A DNA stretch of 64,000 bases from Epiperipatus broadwayi (GCA_028023455.1 JAQFVV010000515.1:188001-252000); one strand, 5' to 3'. Shown: positions 11,646 to 23,746, numbered from the stretch's first letter. Translations and numbers: made by a program. Notes: generated from the sequence alone by a model not told the origin.

Positions 11646-13400
11646 TGTGAAAGGATAGTGAATGATAAAAATAAATTAGAAGAATATAAAATAAAAGTAG
11701 AAGAATTGGTGGAAGGGTTTGCTCGAGATAAATATAAGGACTGATATAGTGAAGTAGAAAAAGTGGCAAATAGGGTTTTAGGTGAGAATATTCAGAAGAA
11801 TAATAGGAATAGAAAAATGAGAATTAGTAAAAGTGTAAAAGAGAAGGAAAAAAGCATGCAGAGAATATAAGCGTGCTATTGAAAATAAGAAAGTGAAAAA
11901 GATGTTAATGTTAAATGGGAAAAGTATTTAAAAAAAGAAGTTGGCTAAAATAGATAATTATATAAAGACACTGAAATTAAATAATAAATTGTTGGATGAT
12001 ATTAATAAAGATGGAAGACATGGGAAGAAAAAAATTGGACATATATTAAAAGAAGGAATGTAGGGGAAAGGGAAATAGTATTACTAGATGATGAGGAAAA
12101 AGAGGAAAGGGAAATAGTATTACTAGATGATGAGGGAAAAGACTGTAGTTCTAGAGAAGAATTGGAGACAATTTTGTAATAAATATATTAGGGATATAGA
12201 AAAATGTTAGATATGAAGAACAGAGTGTTAACAAACATGAAAGAATATGGTAATGGGAACATTAGGTTTCCAGAAAATGAATTGAGTGAAGCAGGGAAGA
12301 AATTGAAAACTGGAAAGGCTAGAGGTTTAGATCGATGTGCAGCAGAGATGGTGATGAATTTAGGAAATAGGGTAAAATTAAACATACTATCATGTTTTAA
12401 TAAGATGACACAGAAGAGAGAATTTCCAGATGGCTGGAATAATACAAGAGTAAGGTTACCATTTAAAGGAAAGGATAATAATCATAGAAAGTAAAAAAAA
12501 TATGGTAGCATGAGTGTTATATAAAGTTTTCACATATATGGTGGCAGGAAGGGTTGCAAATTGGATAAAAGTAAACAATATAGTGGGAGAAATGCAAGGA
12601 GGTTTTCAATCAGGTAGACATATAGGAGATAGTTTATTTATAGTCACACAACTTATAAATATGAGTAGGAATTCAGGTAGATGGTTATATATGGTCTTTA
12701 TAGATATAGAAAAGGCATATTATAGAGTAAATAGAAATAGATTATGGATAAGTTTACTTAGTAATTTTGGGAATGAATGGAGCTTTAGTGGATCTTATTA
12801 GAAGATTGTATGAAAATAATTATTGTATGTATCAATTAGAAAATCTAGAATCAGTTAAAGTTAAAAATGGGGTGGGACTAATGCAAGGATGCCCTATGTC
12901 ACCTATTTTGTTTTTGTTATATTTGAGGGAAATAGAGAAAAGCAATAGAAAAACTAGGAAGAGGGTTAGAGATACCGTTAATAGATGGCAAGGGAATATA
13001 TACATTGTCTGGTCTTTTGTTTGCGGATGATATCTTCTTATACACAGAAAGTAGGGAAGATATGGAAGTTATGCCAAGGACAAGTGCAAGGGTGAGCAAA
13101 AAGAAGGGGTTTAAATTTAGTGAAGAGAAATCCAAAGTAATGTTGATATATATTGGGGAAAGAAAAGAAATAATTTTTATTGGGGAATATAAAAGTTAAA
13201 TGTGGTGGATAGATATAACTATTTTGGAATCATCTTAAGTAATCAGAGAAATTGCTTGGATAAATGGGACAAAAAAATGATAAATGAAACAAAGAAAAGA
13301 AAGAGACTGAAAAAGAAATTAACAATATTTTCATACAATAAATGTGATGTAGCTAGAATTGTATGGAAGGGAGTGGCAGTAAGTAGCAGGATTAACTTAT
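11646..13400 (+). pseudogene. LINE copy 2: reverse transcriptase part of ORF2
   Basis: Across several frames this encodes the lysine-rich linker after the endonuclease and then the RT. Seen in order: the NELSEAGKKLKTGKARGLD block (about 12270-12330), TQKREFPDGWNNTRVRLPFK, LYKVFTYMVAGRVANW, MQGGFQSGRHIGDSLF, and YMVFIDIEKAYYRVNRNR, which is motif A with the last Asp of AYD replaced by Tyr. Then come GLMQGCPMSPILF (motif B, near 12880) and LLFADDIFLY (motif C, near 13015) with both catalytic aspartates still present. A 38-bp piece is tandemly duplicated near 12085-12140. Multiple frameshifts make it a dead copy, although motif C is better preserved than in the minus-strand copy. Confidence 0.85.
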
Positions 13401-14400
13401 GATAATGATGTGTCAGTAACAGGTTGTTAGATTATTTAGAAAAAAATACAAAGAGAAGTAGAAAGACTTGCATTAGATGCAGATGTGTGGATGGCAAAGG
13501 AGGCAATTCAGGGAGAAATGGGATGGACAAATTTCTATATGAGAGATGCAAAAAGAAAAATGGAAATGTTTAGTAGATTGCAATTTGTGGATAATAGGAG
13601 AAAAACCAAAATAGTATTCAATTGGGTTATGAGTAAAGTACTGACAACAGGATGGATGAGAGAAGTAGTATAATATGCAGAAGATTTACATAAAGAATTT
13701 GTCAATATACTTATGCAAAGTGTGGCATGATTGTGATAGGAGAATTGTTGAGTGTTATAGTGGCAAAGAATGGGATAGAAGAATAGATGCATTAATAAAG
13801 AATAGAGAGTTGAAGGGAAGGAGATTTAGAATAGAAGAGTAAAAAGAGTTTAAATATATATTGCGTGTGAGTTAATTTATGATATTAGCAAGAAAAGTAG
13901 TTTACTGTGTTGTTTTTTTCATATGTCATAGCATCGGCCGGGACGCGAACCCACAACTGTCTGCAAACAATTATTTGCTTGCAAGGTGGTTGCGATGACC
14001 TCTCGGCTAACAATGCTTGACAAGTAGTTTACTGTTAAAGGCTCTTACAGGATATTTAGCAACAAATGAATATACACATAAATGAAAAAGATGGGTGAGC
14101 TAGTCTGCAAGTGATGTACAGAAGACAGAAAATATTGGGTATCTGGTAAGTGAATGTAAATGTCTGCAAGCAGGAAGTGCACAAATAAGGAAGTTGTGGG
14201 AGAATAAATATAACCAAGTGGATTCTTGGTTTTTATGCTGGGTTTGGAGAAAGATAAGGGGAATTTAGATATAAAGGCCATAGAATTTCCAAAGATTATG
14301 TTGTGAAAATGGGAAGGTACAGAATAGGGAAGAATATAGGAAAAACTTATGGTGGGAAATGGAAGGGGAAAGGTTAGGTGGCTAACAGATTTTTAAGGGA
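13401..14400 (+). pseudogene. LINE copy 2: C-terminal domain, decayed
   Basis: Continues from the RT with a domain collinear with the minus-strand copy (MAKEAIQGEMGWTNFYMRDA near 13490). After the SINE insertion the frame resumes with ELVCK (near 14098) and SECKCLQ-like residues, corresponding to the CX2C-X8-HX4C knuckle of the other copy; stops have destroyed the second cysteine region. The block ends with an LWENKYNQVDSW-like stretch and then untranslated 3' sequence. Confidence 0.7.
13909..14021 (-). mobile_element. tRNA-derived SINE (family T) with 14-bp target-site duplication
   Basis: On the minus strand: tgtcaagcattgttagccga, gaggtcatcgcaaccacctt, a B box gggttcgcgtcccgg and the end gatgctatgacatatg followed by an A run. 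The flanks aagtagtttactgt at 13895-13908 and 14022-14035 are exact duplicates. It sits inside LINE copy 2, so it is younger than that LINE. The anticodon-loop zone is expanded compared with the copies at 17.0 and 20.9 kb. Confidence 0.92.
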
Positions 14401-14465
14401 ATTTTGGCTGAGAGATTCCTGACTCCAATAAAGGAGAAGCCACAGTGAATCACATCATATCATAT

Positions 14466-15405
14466 ACTAAGCAATTAGTATACATATGTGATTTGGCTAA
14501 ACATACTTTTTTTGTCATATGATCGATTGGTCATGATATCATATGACATGTATGACATTGGAAAACTGATGTGGTGTGAAATCTTAACAGTAGTATTTAA
14601 TTGGATGATTTTTTTCAGTAGTCACTTTAGGAATTTGTGCATGTCCACTAGTTTTTCTTACAAGTGAGATGTATTTTAAGTCAAGTTTGAATTGAAAACA
14701 CATCACAGATTTTTTTGACTCATCAATCAATGCAATCAAGATGTTGAAGAATATGCCATAGTGCTATAACGTATGTAATTATAAAAAGTTTTATAAAAGA
14801 AGATACCCTTCCTTCTAAGAAGATTTTCGGACTTCTTCCATCATCCACAAAAGAGTTGAAACAACCTTTTCATCAGAAAAGATTATGGAAAATGCTATAG
14901 CAGGTTAGTCATCTGCTCAAAATTAAAAAAATAAAAGCAGTTCAGTTTACTTTTTTAAAATCATGAGAAATCGGTATCTTTTTTTTGAAAGAAGTATGAT
15001 CCTTATTACAATTTTTAAAAAAATCCAAAGAATTACCTCATAGTTAAGAAGAGAAGAAAAAGTTTTTAAATAGTGAAATAAAGTTGGAAGGGGATTCATT
15101 AGGCATACGTTATTGTGCTTATACTATTTATCACCAATCATGCATAAAACTCTACAGTATAATTTGGTTCAGTAATAAAAATGGCAAACGTTGATGCACT
15201 AGGTCCAAGGATCACACCCACACTGCACAGCTTTGCTGCTTCTGGTGTTTGAATTTATATAAACCCCTGAGCAAGTAAAACAGTTTGATTATTTATTTAT
15301 TTAGATACAAAACTATAAAAGATTACTATTAGTTATATGTTAGACTACTTCCATCATTTAAAATTATTTTCTTTAGACAAATTCAAACTTCATTTAAACT
15401 TTTAT
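14466..15405. other. Intergenic, nothing recognised
   Basis: No open frame of note and no match to the repeat families in this window. Confidence 0.5.
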
Positions 15406-15409
15406 TCAG

Positions 15410-15860
15410 CTATCAATAGCAGCACACAGATTAACGTATATCGCAATGTTATGAATGGTATTATTCTATTCTCTTCTTCAGATGTTGCTAATCCTGACTG
15501 ATGACAGTTCTAACATTGATTTTAAACTTGAACTTTTATATTTATGACTATTGAATTAATGGTGGTGCTCTAGCCAACTAGTGTCACTTTAAATTTAACA
15601 TTTGTGAATCTAAAAGATCCAGGTTCGATTCCCATGCCAATACTGTCACTGGTTGGGCCACAAGGTTTAATTCCAGTGCTAGAACTGTCACTAATTAGGC
15701 CAACAACATCTGAAGAAGAGAGAACAATAACATTTTAAACATTGTACCATATACTAACGTGTGGGCTACTACCAACAGCTGAATGAATTTGAAAAGTTTA
15801 AATAAAGTTTGAATTTTTCTAAAGATGTTTAACAATTAATATTAGATGATAAAAACAGTC
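15410..15860. repeat. Family B tRNA-like repeat, head-to-head pair (foldback)
   Basis: The left arm (about 15415-15540, with ttctcttcttcagatgttgc and ctaacattgattttaaactt) is an inverted copy of the right arm (about 15600-15780, with acatctgaagaagagagaac). Between the arms lies gctctagccaactagtg, a reversed A-box-like sequence. The right arm has ggttcgattccc, an excellent B box. The head-to-head layout recurs at 41.94-42.33 kb, so the palindrome itself may be the mobile unit. Confidence 0.8.
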
Positions 15861-16195
15861 CAACATATAATTATTACTAAAATAACATCATCACAAATTT
15901 TCAGATAAACCCTATAAAAAATGATGCTTGTTTATTATTAGACATCTTAATTTTTAGAAGAAAAAAAATTGCCATTGTAGCTACAAATTTGATAGTCATT
16001 ACTTATATAGGTTTGTTTTTGTCAACCTCTGCATAAATCAGTGTTAGCTAAATTCCATTTGGGAAGTGAAACAAATAAGCATAGTATAGTGACTATAGGT
16101 TCCCCTGAATTTGATTATGAGGCTCCTTTTGTGTCTAAAATAATCAAATCCACTTAGATTTAGTGTTGGACCTGGAAAAATAAATTTGTTTGGAA
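15861..16195. other. Intergenic, nothing recognised
   Basis: AT-rich sequence without a recognised element. Confidence 0.5.
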
Positions 16196-16197
16196 CC

Positions 16198-16660
16198 TTA
16201 TAAAAAGTTCATTTTTATGCAATATTTTTCAGTTGTAGATTCTTGATTGAATATCCCAAAAATGGAATCTTGATTTGAGATAAATTTTAGGTTGTAAATA
16301 TTGGTAACATTGAACCATTTAATAGTTTTAATATATTTCATGAGACAACTTTTAATATCTGACAGAGGAATATGGGAGAGAACTGGAAAGTCACTGCAAA
16401 GAAATAATTTGAGTTTGGGTGTAATATTTCTCATGCTAATGTTTAATGGAGTATTTAGAAATTTTGTGTAGGCATTTGTTTCTCCAAATAGGGACACAAT
16501 ATTCACTAGTAGAATATGTTAGTGCTAAAAGAGCTATCCCTATAGTGATTTCACTGCAAAACCAAGTAGTATCAGGCAGCATTTCAAAGAAATTATTTCT
16601 AGAAATTATATTAGATCTAACTTTAGATAAGTAAGGAAATAAGGCTAACATTATTTTTAA
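16198..16660 (-). pseudogene. Jockey/CR1-type LINE, C-terminal fragment of reverse transcriptase ORF
   Basis: Two overlapping minus-strand frames join into one recognisable protein region. The first has KVRSNIISRNNFFEMLPDTTW, LLALTYSTSEYCVPIW and NKCLHKISKY; after a frameshift come NITPKLKLFLCSDFPVLSHI and PLSDIKSCLMKYIK. This order (RNN-LxxLxxTTWG, ALxYSTAEYCxPVW, then a PVLsnIaPpdlR block) is the well-known conserved region just downstream of the RT fingers/palm in jockey-like and related LINEs. No catalytic RT motif is left, so this is a short dead remnant of a family different from the CR1-like and RTE-like copies in this window. Confidence 0.75.
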
Positions 16661-16989
16661 ATAACATGGGATAGTCTCGGTTTATTATTACAAATGATTA
16701 TATTCAGATTGAGAGATATTTCAGTATGATTCACTGTCATTTAGACAAAAAGTTGAACTTACTGGAATAGGAATGAACCCCCAATCTTTGGGGAAAAAAA
16801 TCCATAGACTAAATAATTTATGTATTATAACTGTTGCCTTTTCAATAAAGATTAATTAGTAACTCCATTAGTCTTATCAAAGATTTGATATTTTTTATCC
16901 CAATTTTCTGCAAGCTCCTAAAATTTTTAATGAATACTAGGGTAGGAAGGGGAGGGGAGGTTCCTTTTTAGAAAAAACACTAGACAAAA
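16661..16989. other. Intergenic, nothing recognised
   Basis: May include more decayed LINE sequence, but I could not align it to anything. Confidence 0.4.
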
Positions 16990-17098
16990 GTCTTGCATTG
17001 GTGATCGAGAGGTCAGCGCGACTGCCTTACAAGCAGTTGCCCTGGTTGCGGGTTCGCGTCCCGGCCGATGCTATGACACTTGAAAAATAAAAAAAAAG
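16990..17098 (+). mobile_element. tRNA-derived SINE (family T)
   Basis: gtcttgcattggtgatcgag (A-box-like), actgccttacaagcagt (anticodon arm with a seven-base loop cttacaa), gcgggttcgcgtcccggc (T arm with B box), then gatgctatgac and an A-rich tail. The first and last ten or so bases can pair as an extended acceptor stem. No clear target-site duplication was found. Confidence 0.88.
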
Positions 17099-17109
17099 TT
17101 GATATATAC

Positions 17110-17680
17110 TTAAAGAGTCCATATATCCCGATTTTTCTGGATTTGTCCCCGATGTCCCGACATTCGGGGAAAGTTAATTGTCGAGGTTTTCTTAACCATT
17201 CATTTTTAATTTTTACTTCTGTTTTTATTTTTTAACTTTTCATTTTCATTTTATATTTATTTTTTATATTTTTTATTCATTTAATATGTTATAATTAATT
17301 TTTCGATATTTTCACGAAATGGAAATGGCTCCCCATTGTTTTGATTGTTAGTAATAAGTGATTTTAATTTGTGATTTTGTTTTGATAGATAATGTATGAT
17401 GTATGCAAGGAATTGTCTTTTGCTTTTTTTTTCATATGTCATAGCATCTGCCGGGACGCGAACCCGCAACAACCATTTGCAAAAAACTGCTTGTTTGCAA
17501 GGCAGCTGCGCTGACCTCTCGGCTAATAATGCTTGACGTCTTTTGCTTTTGTTTATATTACGAAATGAATATATTGTTAGTAATATATATGTTTTGTGAT
17601 TTTTTTATTCTCGTATTGATAGTCTGCAATGAAGTCTTTTTTTTGGTCGTGTGTCCCGTTTAGACCCATATATGACAAAA
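17110..17680. mobile_element. Possible non-autonomous hAT-like element
   Basis: The left edge agagtccatatatcccgatt, with gtccccgatgtcccgaca, and the right edge cgtgtgtcccgtttagaccc atatatgac look like diverged inverted ends. The CCATAT/TCCCG theme is common at ends of some non-autonomous hAT-like elements. No transposase is encoded. A SINE was later inserted at 17428-17537. Boundaries and assignment are tentative. Confidence 0.35.
17428..17537 (-). mobile_element. tRNA-derived SINE (family T) with 13-bp target-site duplication
   Basis: Minus-strand order: gtcaagcattattagccgag, aggtcagcgcagctgcctt, an expanded middle, gcgggttcgcgtcccggc, gatgctatgacatatg and an A tail. The direct repeats gtcttttgctttt at 17415-17427 and 17538-17550 flank it exactly. 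Closest in sequence to the copies at 13.9 and 33.2 kb. Confidence 0.93.
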
Positions 17681-20600
17681 TAAATAGTTTATTACAGAAT
17701 TATAAACACCCTATATAAAACAAAAAAATTACAAATTGATAAAAAACCAAGACTTCTCTTGCTTTTTATCAATTTATAATTTGTAGCAGAATAAATTTTT
17801 ATTTTTATTTTACAAAAAAATTACATAATCTTTACTATACACAGTATATCTTTTTTCTAAAATCATAAATCAAATCTGAAGTAAAGTTATTATCAAACTA
17901 ATTAATAAGGTAATATTTATTACTAAATTATCTTATCCGATAGATACTATTAATATATGTCTATATAATTAATTCTTAAATAAAAAACCTAATTTAATTG
18001 CAACTTTTCCAGATTTCATTTATAAACCATGTTACTAATTCTAAATTAGTATTATATGTAATTATAGATAGTTGAGATTTTATACCTTTATAAAATATCT
18101 GTGAGAAATTGTATGGTTCTCACCTGAGTGATTTTGACAACTGTATGTATAAAAGTGGAAAGACAGTAATAATTATGTTATGACTAGATTCAAGTTAACC
18201 CTGATTTGACATATGACAAAATGAAAGTATTTTCATTATTAAGTATGTTCTGATAACAATTATATTAAATTTTTATATCAATTTTTAAAGTTATACATTG
18301 TTTAAAAAAGATTAGAATTTATGACAGAGTTGAAAATCGTGTTCGCAAATGACGAGAACATCCATAATGACATTCATTAATCATGTTTTGTTTTAGCTCG
18401 TTTTACTTTTCAGTTCCGTTAAACTGTAATTTAGTCTTTTTGTTTAAATACACATATTCATATCTTTTCTTTTTTTTACGCGCACATACTTTATGTAATT
18501 GGTTATGCTTTTTTTTATTTGTAGAAGATAAAAAACAACGTCGCAAAATATCAGATAAAATGAATAACAGACTAACGTAATCTACATGTGGATACATTTG
18601 TGTTTCATGAATTGGTTTATATAACAATGGCAAAATTCAATTCTATTGTTGTATTATTTATTTTTTATTTTTTTTATTTTGGAGTTGGAATGGCCGTATT
18701 CATTTGCAAGTGGTTTCTACTGCTAACTATACTCACTAGAGTGTTGTTCCACCATGTCAAAACCCATGATCCAAAATACTAGCATCTTAAAATGTTTGTA
18801 GTAAACAGTTAAGCTTTGCGGCTATGAAAACGTTGCTTTGATTCAGAGATAGCGCTTCAGGCAGTTTGGAGAAGTCACAGTGCATCACATCAGAGAGTGA
18901 ATCAATTTTTACTTGTATATACTGTGCATACTGTATATATATAAATTAAGTAGAAAACAAAGATGAATTCTTGTGTTAATAATCACTTTGTCTTATATTA
19001 TATGATGTGAGATAAAATGGTTTCATCAGTTAAATTTGTAGATCATATATGTACAATCATAATGTGATATAATATAAAATATTTTTACTCACAGTTACAA
19101 ATTTATATCTATAAAAGGAATATGGTTCAAAACTCTTTTAGCCAACTTAAACATTTCATCATCTAATGTCTGTTCATACTTCTACAAGTCCATAAATTTC
19201 TTCATTTTCATTACCTTTTTTAAATCTATTGTTATTAAGTCATTTTGCTAGCAGTGACACATTTTCTTTTCTTCACTTATTCCATTTTAATAAAAGTTGT
19301 TTTCTCCTTCTAATATTTTTTTAATCCAATATTCTTTTACCATTCTTCTAAAGATCTAAACAAAAAAATCAAAATAAACCTTTATTATTTCTATTCCTTT
19401 TATTTACATATTTTTTCCAACTTTCCATATAACTTATCCTGTTCCTCTTTCAACATCCTACATTGCAAAAAAATACATGTTCTACATTCTCTCTCCCATT
19501 TTATTATATACCATATCTATAAAGAAATCCCTTTTTCAATTTTCATCCTTTTCCCTTAGTATTGAAGTGATATCTGTATATGCTTCATGTCTGTAATTTA
19601 AAAATTTGAAGGAATTTTTAAAAGTAAAGGTTTTCAACAGTTTTAATAAATAAAAATTATATATATGCTTAAATAAGTGTATACCCTATGATTAATTATA
19701 AGTTTATTTTAAAAGTACGTTAAAATAAAGCGTGTTTTTTTTTTATTAACAATTATAAAATGGAAATGACATTATCCTTAGAAAATGTAATTAAAATTCT
19801 TATAAACAGATCGATTAATTAATTAAAGAGATAAGTATTTGATGTAATTTAATTTTATAATACCTTTCAAAGATAAAATTTTGTAAAAGTGATTGGATAA
19901 ATAAGCTGCTGATCATAACAAAGTTTAAGAGTTATCTATTACCAATAGATCAATGGATTGAAATGACCGAAGATGGATCCGATTTTGCTGATAAGCCAAT
20001 TCAAGGAACTATAAATAGAAGTTATAAATCATTGTATTTATTAATTGTTGCTGAAGTGCTTTGATTAAAGTTTGTGCTGCTGATTAGTCTTTGATTGTGA
20101 TCCCATCGTATTTATTGTGATTGGTGTTGAAATATTATGCAGGAGTATAGAAGCCATCATCTGCTTCACTCTGGCCACCTGGCAGAATGCAGGCCGAAAG
20201 TCTATAAAGAAGTACAGAAAAATGTTGTCAGCTAATGTAGAAACATCTTAAGGAGCATTATGACCATTATATGCCTAAACTTCAAGTGTCTACTGATTTG
20301 GGAAGAAACCAACTACCAATCAACTAATCCCATCCAACGCTGCCTGTTGAATTAAGAACAGTATGATTAAAACCCACTGCTGCTATAGCTATGGTTGAAC
20401 GAACGAAGTCCGCTAAAAGTGTACCAATACCTGAAGTTCGATCTCTTAGCAATGAAAGAGAATGAGTATGAACTTTAAAGTATATTCTTACAGTACTAAC
20501 ATTAAGTATTTATCTTCATTACCCTGAAAGTATTTTATAAATTATCGTTATTATTGATTTTGTAAATCTGTTTATAAACTACAAGGGATTTGCTCTTTTA

Positions 20601-20836
20601 TTTTATTTAATTATACCACAATGAGCATAAATCTAAAGAAGAGTAAATATGTATAAAGCAATTAGCTTTTGTTCACATTCCTTGGTCATGCTTATAAAAA
20701 CTTAATATTCTAAAACTATCCACTTCCACCATCGGTAAATATAAAAAGTTGTCAAAATAATTTAATCATAGCTTGATGAACTCTAGATCAGATACAAAAC
20801 AGACTATAGAATAAATTAAGATTGTTTTTTTATTAA
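17681..20836. other. Intergenic; one LINE 3'-end scrap
   Basis: At 18865-18895, tttggagaagtcacagtgca followed by tcacatcaga matches the 3' end of the CR1-like LINE. The rest shows no gene. The region 20130-20470 is less AT-rich and looks unique, with only a 24-codon frame (20392-20466) that has no recognisable motif. Confidence 0.5.
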
Positions 20837-20848
20837 CTGATAATAGTT

Positions 20849-20953
20849 TTTTTTCCACGTGTCATAATATCGGCCGGGAAGCGAACCTGCTAACCCGGGA
20901 CAACTGCTTGTAAGGCGGCTGTGCTGACCACTCGACCACCAACGCTTGACTAG
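20849..20953 (-). mobile_element. tRNA-derived SINE (family T) with 12-bp target-site duplication
   Basis: Minus strand: gtcaagcgttggtggtcgag, tggtcagcacagccgcctta, caagcagttg, B-box region ggttcgcttcccggcc, gatattatgacacgtgg and an A run. Target-site duplication ctgataatagtt at 20837-20848 and 20954-20965 is exact. The start keeps the GGTGGTCGAGTGGTC form of the A box better than most copies. Confidence 0.93.
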
Positions 20954-20965
20954 CTGATAATAGTT

Positions 20966-22260
20966 AAGTTTTAATTAACTACCCTCCACATTTGGGAAAG
21001 GATAATTGGGTGTATTAATGTAAGTGAACTGCTGTAACTTTATTTTGGGCTATTGTGTTTATATATGAGATGCGTTTGTATGTATTTTATTTATTTATAA
21101 ATGATAGTGATCCCGCTTGTGATTGCCGGTCATTTGCATTCATTATTTTACTTACAGCAGTAGTATGCACTAGATGGAAATTCCTATCATATATTATATG
21201 TTTTGTTTGTATCTATGTCTTGGATGATACCGTTTTGCGATTGCAGGTCTTTCTTACAGTTAATATATTTACAATAGTACATAATAGGTGAAAATTCCTA
21301 CTATATAATGTGTTCCTAACTCACATGTATTTGTATATTCATAAATAATGTAATGCAGATATTGTTTTCCTGAATCTTACATTTACTTATATAGCATTTA
21401 GTTACTTACCTGCATTACAGCCTGAAAGTATTTAGGTAGTCTGGTTCTTAAAATAGTTAATGTATTCAGCATAGGGTCTCATTATATTTAGCATTTAGCA
21501 TTATTTTTTCAATCAATGAGTTAATTAAGGTTAAATAAGCTATGATAGAGTGTCATGTATCTAGTTGATCTTAGCAGGCTATAAAAAAGTCATTTAGTCC
21601 TGTGACATTAGATTGTGATGATCCCATGTGAATTGTCCTTAGGTGATTTGCTTGCAAGCTACACATTTTGACAATTACAGTATCCACAGCTTCTTTATTT
21701 CTATAAATAATCTTTTTCTAGTGTTATTATATGTCCTTTATATTTTATATATATAGTTTTAAACTAGTTTTATTTATGTTATAATTCCACTACTTTCTCT
21801 CTCATCAACTTATCTAATTTCTATCCCTACTTCTTTTATTTAAGGATCTATAATATGATTCCTACATATTTAATCCTATTTTTTATATATATATAAATGC
21901 ATAGAAATAAATTCTTTATTTACTTGCTATCTTTTCATATCTTAAAATCATTTTTTTGTTTCATGCAAACTTTTTTTCTTCTGCTCCTTCTTTATATTGA
22001 TTTTATTTATTACCTCAAGTGAATTTTCACTTCTACTTCATCTAGAATTGTTTTCTTAACATAATTTTGATGATATCTATTATGTAATTTTTTTGGATCT
22101 TTTTTATTTCAATATATAACTCAGTACATCCTCTTATCCTAATCCCTATGTTCATTAATACAAATTTTCTCTTCCACTAACCAAATATAAATTATCTTTC
22201 TAAAAACTCATCTTTTATGCTTCCATAATGTATAACAGTGAAAAGTGTTATGATGTGATG
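20966..22260. other. Intergenic; T/C-rich stretch may be decayed LINE
   Basis: 21780-22240 is pyrimidine-rich on the plus strand, just as the minus-strand LINE next door is, so it may be an older LINE fragment in the same orientation. No motif could be read. The remainder is featureless. Confidence 0.35.
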
Positions 22261-22364
22261 TGATGCGATGTAATGTATTTGGCTTCTCCTTGAACGAAGT
22301 CAAAAATATCTCAGCAACTATGCCCAGATAAACCTGTTAGCCACTTTATTTTCCATTCCCCACT

Positions 22365-22631
22365 CTAAGTCTTCCCATATTCTGCCCCATCCCATTTCCA
22401 CCACATAATCTTTGTCAACTCTATGGCCTTTAAATCTAAATCCCCCTTATCTTTTTGCAAACCCAGCATAAAAACTAATAACTCACTTTCTGTATAGTCA
22501 CTTTGTTCATACCTATTCTCCCATAACTTCATTATCTGTACCCTTTCTGCTTTCAAGCATTTACATTCAATCAACAGATGCCTGATATTTTCTATACCTT
22601 CCTTACACAATTTGCACACTAAATCATCCAT
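22365..22631 (-). pseudogene. LINE ORF2 C-terminal zinc knuckle
   Basis: An 88-codon stretch starting MDDLVCKLCKEG. It holds C6-X2-C9-X8-H18-X4-C23, with the spacing seen at the C-terminus of many LINE ORF2 proteins and thought to aid nucleic-acid binding. It then has LWENRYEQSDYTESELLVF and ends near a tryptophan pair (MWWKWDGAEYGK). The same region is recognisable in copy 2 near 14.1 kb. It is out of frame with the RT part upstream, separated by a decayed stretch of about 300 bases. Confidence 0.8.
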
Positions 22632-22939
22632 AGTTTTCCATTATACATGTATATTCTCTTGTTGCTAAAGATCCCGTTCGAGCCTTAAACAATAAACTAC
22701 TTTCCTTACTATTATCATAAATTAACTCGCTTCCAATATTCCGTTTACTTCTATATATATTTAAACTCTTCTTACCCTCCATGCTACTTCTCCATCTCTC
22801 CAACTCCCTATTTTTTTATTAATCCTTCTATTCTTTTATCCCATTCCTTACCACTATAACACTCAACAATTCTCCTAACACAATCATCCCACCTTTTATA
22901 CAAATATACTGATATAAATTCTTTATCCAAATCTTTTGC

Positions 22940-23746
22940 CTACCGCATTACCTTTTTCACCCATCTTGTTACCTGCCCTTTACTCATAACCCAATTAAAC
23001 ACTATTTTGGCTATTCTCTTACTATCCATAAACTGCAACCTACCAAACATTTTCATTTTACTTTTTGCATCTCTTATATAGAAACTTGACCATCCCATTT
23101 CTCCTTGAATTGCCTTCTTTGCTGTCCACATCTCTGCATTTAATGCATGTCTTCCTACTTCCCTTTGTACTTTATCTAAATAATCGAAAATCCTTTTACT
23201 AGCATATAATGCATCATTACCATATGTTAACCCTGCTACTGCAACTCCCTTCCATACAATTCTAGCTACATCATATTTATTATATGAAAATACTGTTAGT
23301 TTCTTTACCAAGCCCTTTCTTTTCTTTGCTTCATTTACCAATTTTTTCTTCCATTCATCCAAGCAATTTTCCTGATTACATAAAATGATTCCCAAATACC
23401 TATATCTATCCACCACACTTAACCTTATATCCCCCAATAAAAAAACTACATCCTCTCTTTCCCCAGTATTCACCATCATCATATTTGATTTTTCTTCACT
23501 AAATTTAATCCCCATCTCTTTACCCACCCTTGCACATGTCCTCAACTTTGTATCCATATCTTCTCTTCTTTCTGCACATAAAAAGATATCATCCTCAAAA
23601 AAAAGACCCGACAAAGTATATACTCCTTTGCCACCTATTAATGGTATCTCTACCCCTCTTCCTAGTCTTTCTATTGCTTTCTCCATTTCGTTCAAAAACA
23701 CCAAAAACAAAATTGGTGACATAGAGCATCCTTGCCTTAATCCCAC
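22940..23746 (-). pseudogene. LINE reverse transcriptase, C-terminal half
   Basis: A 268-codon open stretch. Residues 2-14 (GLRQGCSMSPILF) are RT motif B. Residues 50-53 are FEDD where FADD is expected; the two catalytic aspartates stay but the alanine is changed. Downstream lie the thumb and connection region (GIKFSEEKSNMM, YLGIILCNQENCLDEWKKK, IVWKGVAVAGLTYG) and a domain ending WVMSKGQVTRWVKKV. In an intact element this copies the LINE RNA at the nicked target. It is separated by a frameshift from the N-terminal half (23817-24773). Confidence 0.9.

Larger units (their letters stand above)
10277..14465 (+). mobile_element. CR1-like LINE copy 2, 5'-truncated, with later insertions
   Basis: Collinear with ORF2 of the minus-strand LINE at 22.3-26.9 kb, from the endonuclease to the 3' end. 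It is interrupted by a family C foldback complex (10934-11645) and by a tRNA SINE with a target-site duplication (13909-14021). The 3' end reads aaggagaagccacagtgaat followed by cacatcatatcatata, matching the tail of the other copy (ggagaagcca then a catca-type repeat). ORF1 and the start of ORF2 are absent. The insertions postdate the LINE, so this is the older layer here. Confidence 0.9.

Noticed and set aside
18383-18782. Overlapping 65-, 76- and 64-codon frames with hydrophobic residues
   Set aside because: Phe/Leu-rich translation of T-rich DNA; no start context, motif or splice signal to support a membrane protein.
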